Positions 9,909 through 16,419 of a stretch of 64,000 bases of DNA are shown here, piece by piece. Within the stretch, counting starts at the first letter, position 1. The number at the start of each line of letters is the position of its first letter. The stretch covers positions 34,167-98,166 of the forward strand of contig VEQF01000004.1 in assembly GCA_018883365.1 (NCBI GenBank), given 5' to 3'. The notes under the pieces were generated by a model. The model did no database searches and had not been told where the DNA came from. It worked only from the letters and a program-made list of their open reading frames with translations. This DNA comes from Candidatus Nanopelagicaceae bacterium. GTDB taxonomy: Bacteria > Actinomycetota > Actinomycetes > Nanopelagicales > Nanopelagicaceae. The translations under genes and the position numbers were made by a program.

Positions 9909-11012
9909 ATGAAGAAGATAATTTCAGTATTTACCGCCGTAGCGTTGGCGCTCGGTCTTTCAGTCTCATTAACTCCAGCGGCAAATGCAGCATGCAGCGG
10001 CAAGCTGAAAATTGCTTACCAAGGACCTCTTACTGGTTCTGATGCAGCTCTAGGTCTGAACATGTTGCGCGGCGTGCAGTTCGCAGTCAAGAAATCCGGC
10101 CTTGATGTTGAGGTCAAAGAAGTTGATGATCAAGGAGATCCAGCGGTCGCGGGCCCAATCGCTCCTTCAGTCTCACAAGATGAATGCATTATCGGTCTAG
10201 TTGGACCTGCGTATTCCGGTGCGTCACGTGTATCACTTCCAGTTTATCTTTCAGCTGGTCTGCCAGTGATTACACCATCGGCGACAAACCCAACACTTTT
10301 TGATTTCGGCGGAAAGATTTTCCACCGTGCGGTTCTAACCGATGATTACCAAGGACCTGCATTGGCAAAGTTGGTTACCAATAATGTTAAAAATGCAAAA
10401 GTTTTCATTATCAATGATGCCTCTGATTACTCAGTGGGGTTAGCAAAATTAGTTGGCTTTACTCTTGGATCTAAGGTAGTTGGCAAAGAGACCACTCCAA
10501 CAGGCACAACTGATTTCACTTCAACAATTGCTCGCATTAAGAAATCCAAAGCTAACGCGGTTATTTTCACCGGTTACTTCAGCCAAGCTGCTGTCCTTGT
10601 AAAGCAAATGCGTGATGCAGGCTCAAAGGCAGTGTTCGCAGGTGGCGATGGAGTTCTCGATCAACAATTTGTTAAGTTGGCTCGAAAGGCTGCAGAAGGC
10701 GCGCTTCTAACCGCACCTGCCGTTCCTTTTGATTCAGCTAACGCGAAGTTGGCTAAAGAATTCAAGAAGGTAATGGGTTCAGATCCGGGCGTCTACACAA
10801 CAGAGTCATATGACGCAACAAACTTCTTTCTTGAGGCAATAAAGAAAGGCAACAAGTCACGTGCCACCGTTCTTAACTACATCAAGAAGAACTCATACAA
10901 GGGACTCTCAAAGACCTTGAAGTTCGATGATAAGGGTGAAGTTGCGGGCGTGGATGTAAACGGATTCGTAATTAAGGGCGGCAAGATTGTGCTGTCAGGT
11001 CCGATTAAGTAA
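9909..11012 (+). CDS. livJ1: Branched-chain amino acid type ABC substrate-binding protein, copy 1
   Basis: Extracytoplasmic binding protein of the LivJ (type 1 periplasmic binding fold) family that feeds the LivHMGF permease encoded downstream. 367 residues. A Sec signal peptide covers about residues 1-27 (Lys-Lys start, hydrophobic core, ANA cleavage site). Cys29 and a second Cys in DECIIG could form a disulfide; the lipobox is not canonical. Conserved GPAYSGASR and ITPSATNP loops line the usual ligand cleft. It has a neighbour, livJ2, of exactly the same length and clearly similar throughout. The start is supported by AAAGG five bases upstream. The ligand may be leucine-type amino acids, but related proteins bind amides or urea. 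Confidence 0.9.
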   Translation: MKKIISVFTAVALALGLSVSLTPAANAACSGKLKIAYQGPLTGSDAALGLNMLRGVQFAVKKSGLDVEVKEVDDQGDPAVAGPIAPSVSQDECIIGLVGPAYSGASRVSLPVYLSAGLPVITPSATNPTLFDFGGKIFHRAVLTDDYQGPALAKLVTNNVKNAKVFIINDASDYSVGLAKLVGFTLGSKVVGKETTPTGTTDFTSTIARIKKSKANAVIFTGYFSQAAVLVKQMRDAGSKAVFAGGDGVLDQQFVKLARKAAEGALLTAPAVPFDSANAKLAKEFKKVMGSDPGVYTTESYDATNFFLEAIKKGNKSRATVLNYIKKNSYKGLSKTLKFDDKGEVAGVDVNGFVIKGGKIVLSGPIK

Positions 11013-11035
11013 AACTCAAGCATTACCCAAGTGAT

Positions 11036-11069
11036 ACGGGGCGCTTTGGATAATTCCAAGGCGCCCCGT
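11036..11069 (+). terminator. Strong hairpin between livJ1 and livJ2
   Basis: A 14-bp stem with one wobble pair joins 11036-11049 to 11056-11069 around a 6-base ATAATT loop. Only a poor T-run (CTTGCTT) follows, so it may be a leaky intrinsic terminator or a 3' stabiliser of the livJ1 message. Confidence 0.75.
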
Positions 11070-11091
11070 CTTGCTTAGCCAGTCCTTTTTC

Positions 11092-11225
11092 GTGAGCAAA
11101 AAAATCTCACATAACGAGAAAGTTATGCCTTTTCAGCGTCATTTTCCTTGTGGAAAAGGCGAGTGTGCCGTTAGCCTTCACCCCTCCCTGTCCCAGGGGG
11201 CATGATCATGAATGAAAGGCGTTAA
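11092..11225 (+). promoter_or_regulatory. Highly structured livJ2 leader with serial hairpins
   Basis: Several hairpins follow one another before livJ2. GTGAG/CTCAC pairs at 11092-11096 and 11106-11110. CATAAC/GTTATG pairs at 11110-11115 and 11122-11127. GCCTTTTC/GAAAAGGC pairs at 11127-11134 and 11153-11160. CTCCCTG/CAGGGGG pairs at 11184-11190 and 11194-11200. The palindrome CATGATCATG lies at 11201-11210. The third hairpin competes with TTTTCC/GGAAAA at 11142-11147 and 11152-11157, which uses the same 3' arm. The ribosome binding site AAAGG lies six bases before the ATG at 11226. No promoter could be fixed with confidence. The arrangement resembles a cis-regulatory RNA, but no known riboswitch class was recognised. 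Confidence 0.45.
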
Positions 11226-12329
11226 ATGAAGAAAGTATCTTCAATCGTCTCTGCAATTGCACTTGCTTTGGGTATGACAGTAGCTCTTACACCAGCAGCT
11301 AACGCAGCTTGCACAGGCAAACTAAAAATCGCTTACCAGGGTCCATTGACTGGTCCAGAAGCGGCATTGGGTCTAAACGAGCTTCGCGGCGTTCAGTTCG
11401 CTGTTAAGAAGTCCGGACTAGACATCGAAGTTAAGGAAGTTGATGATCAGGGAGATCCTGCAGTTGCAGGCCCAATCGCACCTTCCGTTCCACAAGATGA
11501 GTGCGTTGTAGCACTTGTTGGTCCTGCATACTCAGGAGCATCACGTGTTTCTCTTCCTGTTTACCTATCAGCAGGACTACCAATCATCACTCCATCTGCA
11601 ACAAACCCAACACTTTTTGATTTCGGCGGAAAGATTTTCCACCGTGCGGTTCTAACTGATGATTATCAGGGTCCAGCGCTTGCTCGCTTGATCACATCAA
11701 AGGTAAAGAATGCAAAGGTGTTCCTAATCAACGATGCAACAGACTACTCAGTTGGTCTTGCAAAGCTTGTTGATTTCACACTTGGTTCACGCATCGTGGG
11801 CAAGGAAACAACACCACAGGGAACAACAGACTTCACTTCAACAATCGCAAAGATTAAGAAGTCAAAGGCTAACGTTGTTGCTTACACCGGTTACTTCAGC
11901 CAAGCAGCTGTTCTTGTTAAGCAGCTACGTGACTCAGGTTCAAAGGCTGTATTTGCAGCTGGCGATGGTGTTCTTGATCAGCAGTTCGTAAAGCTTGCTC
12001 GTAAAGCTGCAGAAGGCGCGCTTCTAACCGCTCCTGCTGTACCGCTAGAGGCTGCTAACGCGAAGCTTGCTAAGGAGTTCAAGAAGGTTATGGGCGTAGA
12101 TGCTGGTGTTTACACCACTGAGTCCTATGACGCAGCGAACTTCTTTATTGCCGCTATCAAGAAGGGCAACAAGGATCGTGCTTCAATCCTTAACTACATC
12201 AAGAAGAACTCACACAAGGGACTTTCAAAGACCTTGAAGTTCGATGAGAAGGGTGAAGTAGCAGGAGTAGATGTAAACGGATTCGTAATTAAGGGCGGCA
12301 AGATCGTCCTTACCGGCGCAATCAAGTAA
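11226..12329 (+). CDS. livJ2: Branched-chain amino acid type ABC substrate-binding protein, copy 2
   Basis: Second LivJ-family binding protein, 367 residues, aligning with livJ1 end to end without gaps. It keeps the signal peptide (about residues 1-27), both cysteines and the cleft loops GPAYSGASR and ITPSATNP. Most codons differ from livJ1 at silent positions and favour AAG, GCA/GCT and CTT, which suggests a highly expressed gene. A 56-base stretch (11601-11656) is nevertheless identical to livJ1 10284-10339. It is preceded by a structured leader and followed by a strong hairpin, so it may be expressed as a separate abundant message. Both proteins probably dock on the single LivHM permease downstream. 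Confidence 0.9.
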   Translation: MKKVSSIVSAIALALGMTVALTPAANAACTGKLKIAYQGPLTGPEAALGLNELRGVQFAVKKSGLDIEVKEVDDQGDPAVAGPIAPSVPQDECVVALVGPAYSGASRVSLPVYLSAGLPIITPSATNPTLFDFGGKIFHRAVLTDDYQGPALARLITSKVKNAKVFLINDATDYSVGLAKLVDFTLGSRIVGKETTPQGTTDFTSTIAKIKKSKANVVAYTGYFSQAAVLVKQLRDSGSKAVFAAGDGVLDQQFVKLARKAAEGALLTAPAVPLEAANAKLAKEFKKVMGVDAGVYTTESYDAANFFIAAIKKGNKDRASILNYIKKNSHKGLSKTLKFDEKGEVAGVDVNGFVIKGGKIVLTGAIK

Positions 12330-12336
12330 ATCTACC

Positions 12337-12354
12337 TAGCTAGATTCATAGCTA
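12337..12354 (+). other. Small hairpin after livJ2
   Basis: TAGCTA at 12337-12342 pairs with TAGCTA at 12349-12354 around GATTCA, followed by AAAAAG. It lies just upstream of the larger hairpin and may be part of a two-stem 3' end. Confidence 0.35.
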
Positions 12355-12372
12355 AAAAGTAGTAACGAAATA

Positions 12373-12402
12373 TCTAGGGGAGCGGGAAACCGCTCCTCTA
12401 GA
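12373..12402 (+). terminator. 13-bp hairpin with GAAA tetraloop between livJ2 and livH
   Basis: Bases 12373-12385 pair with 12390-12402 (13 bp, one wobble) around a GAAA tetraloop. The downstream sequence GAGTTTCGG has only a short T-run. It could terminate most transcripts and protect the livJ2 mRNA 3' end, giving more binding protein than permease. Confidence 0.75.
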
Positions 12403-12483
12403 GTTTCGGAGGTAAGATTCAAAAAGCAGTTCCAGAACTAAAGCCATAACTCCTCTTTGCAAGAAAGCGTGGCCCAAAACAAA

Positions 12484-13437
12484 ATGGATTTCGGTTTACT
12501 TTTCTCAGAGTTTCCATCTTTAACATTTGATGGAATTGCTCTCGGTGCTATCTACGCACTTATCTCACTCGGCTACACCTTGGTGTATGGCGTACTTCGA
12601 CTAATCAACTTTGCCCACTCTGAAGTTTTTATGATTGGCACCTTCGCAGCGCTAATGGCTTCATCAAACATTATGGGCGTAAAGATTGAGGATGATCCGC
12701 TGTCTGGTGGCAAGTTGATATTAACTATCGTTGTATGTCTCGTGGTTGCAATGTTGACCTCAGGAATTGTGGCGGTACTCGTGGAGATAGTCGCTTATCG
12801 CAGACTTCGTAAGCGCGGCGCAACAAAGCTGGCTACCTTGATTTCCGCAATTGGAGTTTCGATCACTTTAGTTGAAGCATTCCGAATCATGACGGATTCT
12901 TTACCTCGCGAATTTCCTCGTTTCTTTGAAAAATCACTTGTTGCTGAAATCGCAGGTGCGCAAATCAGAAATGACAAGTTGCTGGTCATCTTTGCAGCTG
13001 GCTTAATGATGTTTGTATTAGATCGTTTCATCTCCAAGACCCGAATTGGCAAAGGAATCCGCGCAGTATCCCAGGATGAGCAGACCTCAGTCTTGATGGG
13101 AATCAACATTAACCGCGTAGTTACAGTCACCTTCTTAATGGGTGGATTGATGGCTGGAGCGGCTGCTTTCTTCTATGTCTTGGTTTACGAAAACACCTCA
13201 TTCCGTGTTGGATTTTTCTTGGGCATTAGCGCTTTCACCGCTGCTGTGCTCGGAGGAATTGGAAATATTCGCGGCGCATTGGTTGGCGGATTTGCACTAG
13301 GTTTATTAGAGGTTTACGGATCAGTCTTACTAGGTACTGCCTGGAAGCACGTAATTGCCTTCACAATTTTGGTTCTAGTTCTATTGTTGAAGCCGACTGG
13401 ATTGCTCGGCGAATCGATTCAGCAGGCGAGGGTATAG
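12484..13437 (+). CDS. livH: Branched-chain amino acid ABC transporter permease LivH
   Basis: One of the two membrane subunits of the LivHMGF importer. From ATG 12484 it has 317 residues with about eight hydrophobic segments. The start MDFGLLFSEF then GAIYALISLGYTLVYG matches the usual LivH N-terminus, followed by LINFAHSEVFMIG and, late, the EAA-like loop AVSQDEQTSVLMGININ that contacts the ATPase. In-frame TTG (12457) and GTG (12469) codons upstream cannot be excluded, because no candidate has a convincing ribosome binding site. A GGAGG at 12408-12412 is too far upstream to serve. livM follows after 4 bases. Confidence 0.9.
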   Translation: MDFGLLFSEFPSLTFDGIALGAIYALISLGYTLVYGVLRLINFAHSEVFMIGTFAALMASSNIMGVKIEDDPLSGGKLILTIVVCLVVAMLTSGIVAVLVEIVAYRRLRKRGATKLATLISAIGVSITLVEAFRIMTDSLPREFPRFFEKSLVAEIAGAQIRNDKLLVIFAAGLMMFVLDRFISKTRIGKGIRAVSQDEQTSVLMGININRVVTVTFLMGGLMAGAAAFFYVLVYENTSFRVGFFLGISAFTAAVLGGIGNIRGALVGGFALGLLEVYGSVLLGTAWKHVIAFTILVLVLLLKPTGLLGESIQQARV

Positions 13438-13441
13438 AGAC

Positions 13442-14455
13442 ATGATTAATCTCAGAGATGCCGGAGCAACTTGGTGGGAGAACGCCTCCAAACTAAAGCG
13501 CAGATCCTTGGTTGTTTCTTTGGTGGTGTTTATTTATGCGCTTCCATTCCTTAATAATCCATTGATTAACACCCCAGGCTCCATGTTCGAGTCAGTTCTG
13601 TTCTATCCAATAGGAATGTTCGTTTTGCTTTCCCTTGGTCTAAACATTGTGGTCGGAAAGAGCGGTTTGCTCGATCTCGGCTTTGTTGCCTTCTTTGCAA
13701 TTGGCGCATACACGATGGGCGTCCTTGGAACTCGTACGAATTTGAACTTCTGGGAAATTCTTCCGATTGCTATGGGGCTTGCAATGCTCTCGGGTGTTCT
13801 GCTTGGTGCGCCTGCGCTTCGCTTGCGTGGCGATTACTTAGCAATCGTAACTTTAGGTTTCGGAGAGATTGTTCGAATTGTTGCGGTTAACGAAGAGTTC
13901 ATTGGTGGTGCACGCGGTATTGCTGGCATCCCAACACCGCCAGATTTGTTCGGCATGAAATTCGAAATTCTTAATCCAAAACCCTATTACTGGCTACTAG
14001 TGACCATGACTCTTTTGGTTTATTGGGCCGTGCGTCGAATGGCTGTGCGTCGTCCAGGAAGAGCTTGGGATGCAATCCGTCAGGATGATGATGTTGCGCA
14101 ATTGATGGGAGTGCCGACTTTCAAGTACAAAGTCTGGGCTTTCGTATTGGGTGCTGCTGTTGGTGGCGCTGGTGGATGTCTATATGCCAGCCAGATCCTT
14201 TCAATCGTCCCCGATCAATTCAGCTTGAACGTCTCTATTCTGGTTCTAGCCTGTGTCGTTTTCGGTGGAATTGGCAATCCTTTCGGAGTAATGGTTGGCG
14301 CAGCAATATTGGCCTACTTGCCAGAAAGAATTCGATTCCTCACTCAACCACGTCAGTTGGTATTCGGAATTGTCTTGGTGCTAATTATGAATTTACGTCC
14401 TGACGGATTGTTGCCTCGCAAGAAGCGCGAGAAATTTGAAAGCGAGATGAAATGA
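13442..14455 (+). CDS. livM: Branched-chain amino acid ABC transporter permease LivM
   Basis: Second membrane subunit of the importer, 337 residues. An amphipathic N-terminus is followed by membrane helices with the LivM motifs LSLGLNIVVGKSGLLDLG and RLRGDYLAIVTLGFGEIVRI. The coupling loop AWDAIRQDDDVAQLMGV lies near residues 205-222. It starts 4 bases after livH and its stop overlaps the livG start, giving a tight operon livHMGF. The C-terminus is rich in Lys and Glu. Assignment is clear. Confidence 0.92.
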   Translation: MINLRDAGATWWENASKLKRRSLVVSLVVFIYALPFLNNPLINTPGSMFESVLFYPIGMFVLLSLGLNIVVGKSGLLDLGFVAFFAIGAYTMGVLGTRTNLNFWEILPIAMGLAMLSGVLLGAPALRLRGDYLAIVTLGFGEIVRIVAVNEEFIGGARGIAGIPTPPDLFGMKFEILNPKPYYWLLVTMTLLVYWAVRRMAVRRPGRAWDAIRQDDDVAQLMGVPTFKYKVWAFVLGAAVGGAGGCLYASQILSIVPDQFSLNVSILVLACVVFGGIGNPFGVMVGAAILAYLPERIRFLTQPRQLVFGIVLVLIMNLRPDGLLPRKKREKFESEMK

Positions 14456-15228
14456 CAAATCGCATACTTGATCTTTCCAACGTAACCATGAAGTTTGGTG
14501 GCGTCACTGCGCTCAACAACGTTAATTTCCATGTAAACGAGGGTGAGATTGCAGCGCTTATTGGACCGAATGGCGCCGGCAAGACCACAGTCTTCAACGT
14601 AATTACTGGCGTTTACACTCCAACCGAAGGTGATATCAAGTTTAAGGATCAATCAATTGTTGGTATGAAGCGTCACCATGTGACAAAACTTGGTATCGCT
14701 AGAACATTCCAGAACATTCGACTTTTCGGTGAGAGCACCGCATTGGAAAATGTGATGACCGCAGCAGATGTTCACAATAAAGTTGGCGTTATTGGTTCAA
14801 TCTTTGGCACGCCTCGTTCTCGTCGTGAAGAGGCGCGAAGCAAAGAAAAAGCGATGGAACTTTTGGAGTTCATTGGAATTTCAAAACGATCCGGTCAGTT
14901 GGCGAAGAATCTTCCGTATGGAGATCAGCGCAGACTTGAGATTGCTCGCGCTTTAGCGACTAATCCAGGATTGTTATTGCTTGATGAACCAGCTGCTGGT
15001 TTTAACCCATCAGAGAAAAAAGCACTTGCTGAAACAATTCGCAAGATTCGTGATGCCGGCTATACGGTACTTCTGATTGAACATGACATGTCTCTTGTCA
15101 TGGGCGTTTCAGATCGAGTCTCAGTATTAGATTTCGGCACCAAGATTGCCGATGATGTTCCAGCCAAAGTACAAAACGATCCTCGAGTTATTGAGGCTTA
15201 CCTAGGAGCGCCGGTCGATGCGTCTTGA
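14452..15228 (+). CDS. livG: Branched-chain amino acid ABC transporter ATP-binding protein LivG
   Basis: One of the two cytoplasmic ATPases driving import. 258 residues with Walker A GPNGAGKTT (about 36-44), the family's long insertion after the Q-loop RTFQNIRLFGESTALENV, a degenerate signature region NLPYGDQRRLEIARAL, Walker B LLLLDEPAAGFNPSE and the switch histidine in IEHDMSLVM. A PYGDQ signature in place of LSGGQ is usual for LivG. It overlaps livM by 4 bases (ATGA) and livF by 11 bases, consistent with coupled translation. Confidence 0.95.
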   Translation: MTNRILDLSNVTMKFGGVTALNNVNFHVNEGEIAALIGPNGAGKTTVFNVITGVYTPTEGDIKFKDQSIVGMKRHHVTKLGIARTFQNIRLFGESTALENVMTAADVHNKVGVIGSIFGTPRSRREEARSKEKAMELLEFIGISKRSGQLAKNLPYGDQRRLEIARALATNPGLLLLDEPAAGFNPSEKKALAETIRKIRDAGYTVLLIEHDMSLVMGVSDRVSVLDFGTKIADDVPAKVQNDPRVIEAYLGAPVDAS

Positions 15229-15946
15229 AGTTAAGAATCTCTCCGTCTATTACGGCAAGATCGAAGCCCTTAAGGGAATCAGCATTGTTGTAGATCAAGG
15301 CGAAATCGTCACACTTATTGGTGCGAACGGTGCCGGCAAAACAACGACTCTTAAAACAATCTCTGGCCTTCGTCCAGTTACCAGTGGTGAAATCATTTTT
15401 GATGGCGTAAACATCAATGATATTCCGGCATATGAAAGAGCTGATTTGGGAATTTCACAGGCGCCGGAAGGTCGCGGAATTTTCCCTGGTATGACAGTTC
15501 TTGAAAACCTCGAGATGGGAAAGTACAACCGTAAAACTCGTAAGCAAGAGATGTCAGAGGATTTAGCTCGCGTTTATGAACTATTCCCAAGGTTGAAGGA
15601 GCGCGCATCTCAAGCTGGAGGAACTCTCTCAGGCGGCGAGCAGCAGATGCTAGCGATTGGTCGCGCATTGATGGCCCGTCCAAAAGTATTGCTACTGGAT
15701 GAGCCTTCCATGGGACTTGCGCCGATGATGATTCAAAATATTTTTAACATCATCACCGAAATCAACAAGCAAGGTGTAACAATCTTGTTAGTTGAGCAGA
15801 ATGCACAACAGGCTTTGAGCCGTGCGCACCGTGCATATGTTCTTGAGATCGGCAAAATTACTAAGGAAGCGAAGGCTAAGGATCTTCTAAATGATCCTCA
15901 TGTTAAATCTGCTTATCTTGGTACCGGAGCCCACGAAATCTTCTAG
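15218..15946 (+). CDS. livF: Branched-chain amino acid ABC transporter ATP-binding protein LivF
   Basis: Second ATPase of the importer, 242 residues. Walker A GANGAGKTT (about 34-42), the LivF hallmark SQAPEGRGIFPGMTVLENLE, signature LSGGEQQMLAIGRAL, Walker B VLLLDEPSMGLAP and the switch region LLVEQNAQQAL are all present. The ATG lies within the end of livG. Its TAG abuts the stop codon of the convergent thioesterase gene with no base between them, and no terminator is visible there. Confidence 0.95.
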   Translation: MRLEVKNLSVYYGKIEALKGISIVVDQGEIVTLIGANGAGKTTTLKTISGLRPVTSGEIIFDGVNINDIPAYERADLGISQAPEGRGIFPGMTVLENLEMGKYNRKTRKQEMSEDLARVYELFPRLKERASQAGGTLSGGEQQMLAIGRALMARPKVLLLDEPSMGLAPMMIQNIFNIITEINKQGVTILLVEQNAQQALSRAHRAYVLEIGKITKEAKAKDLLNDPHVKSAYLGTGAHEIF

Positions 15947-16366
15947 TTATCGCTCTGCGAGAATTAAGCAGGTGATTCTGGCGGTACAGGTTTTCTCGCC
16001 TTTATCGTTGGTAATCTCAACGTTGTAAGTGCAGAGGGTTTTGCCCAGGGTTACTGCTGTTGCCACTCCGGTTACTACCCCTGACACTGCTGATTTGTGG
16101 TGACTAGCGTTTATCTCGATTCCCACAATTCTTCGGGCTGGTCCAGCATGAAGATGAGTGCCAACCGAACCTAAACTCTCTGCCAAGACAACATTAGCTC
16201 CACCATGTAGAAGTCCAAAAGGTTGAGTGTTGCCTTCTACTGGCATTGTTCCAACGAGACGTTGGGGAGTGGCTTCGATGATTTCAATGCCCATCTTCTT
16301 ATCCAGGTCTCCACGGCCACGTTCATTGAGAATCTGCATAAAGTCATTCAAATTGGCGTCAGTCAT
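15947..16366 (-). CDS. PaaI-family hotdog-fold thioesterase
   Basis: Probable acyl-CoA thioesterase of the hotdog fold. The preferred ATG at 16366 gives 139 residues, standard for the family. The motif PFGLLHGGANVVLAESLGS contains the His-Gly-Gly and downstream Glu of the PaaI/YbdB group active site. The frame extends to a TTG at 16387, but the ATG is favoured because TACAAT lies 7 bases upstream of it. Actinobacterial genomes often keep this gene beside polA. Possible substrates include aromatic or DHNA-type acyl-CoA; nothing here decides. It converges on livF with no gap and is divergent to polA. Confidence 0.85.
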   Translation of the reverse strand: MTDANLNDFMQILNERGRGDLDKKMGIEIIEATPQRLVGTMPVEGNTQPFGLLHGGANVVLAESLGSVGTHLHAGPARRIVGIEINASHHKSAVSGVVTGVATAVTLGKTLCTYNVEITNDKGEKTCTARITCLILAER

Positions 16367-16379
16367 GACGCCAATTGTA
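16367..16379 (-). promoter_or_regulatory. Putative leaderless -10 of the thioesterase gene
   Basis: On the minus strand TACAAT (16379-16374) is followed by 7 bases and the ATG at 16366. This supports the ATG over the upstream TTG and predicts a transcript starting at or near the A of the start codon. Confidence 0.5.
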
Positions 16380-16404
16380 TGCGTCAATCTGCAGGGATGA
16401 GCTC

Positions 16405-16410
16405 TAGGAT
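16405..16410 (+). promoter_or_regulatory. Possible -10 for polA
   Basis: TAGGAT ends 9 bases before the polA ATG, so the transcript would have a leader of only about two bases. No clear ribosome binding site or -35 is seen. It lies back to back with the thioesterase promoter. Confidence 0.35.
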
Positions 16411-16419
16411 TCGAGGATT

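Noticed and set aside
12408..12449. GGAGG followed by a ten-codon frame starting at ATT before livH
   Set aside because: A leader peptide would need an ATT start, has no run of regulatory codons, and the Shine-Dalgarno-like sequence may be chance.
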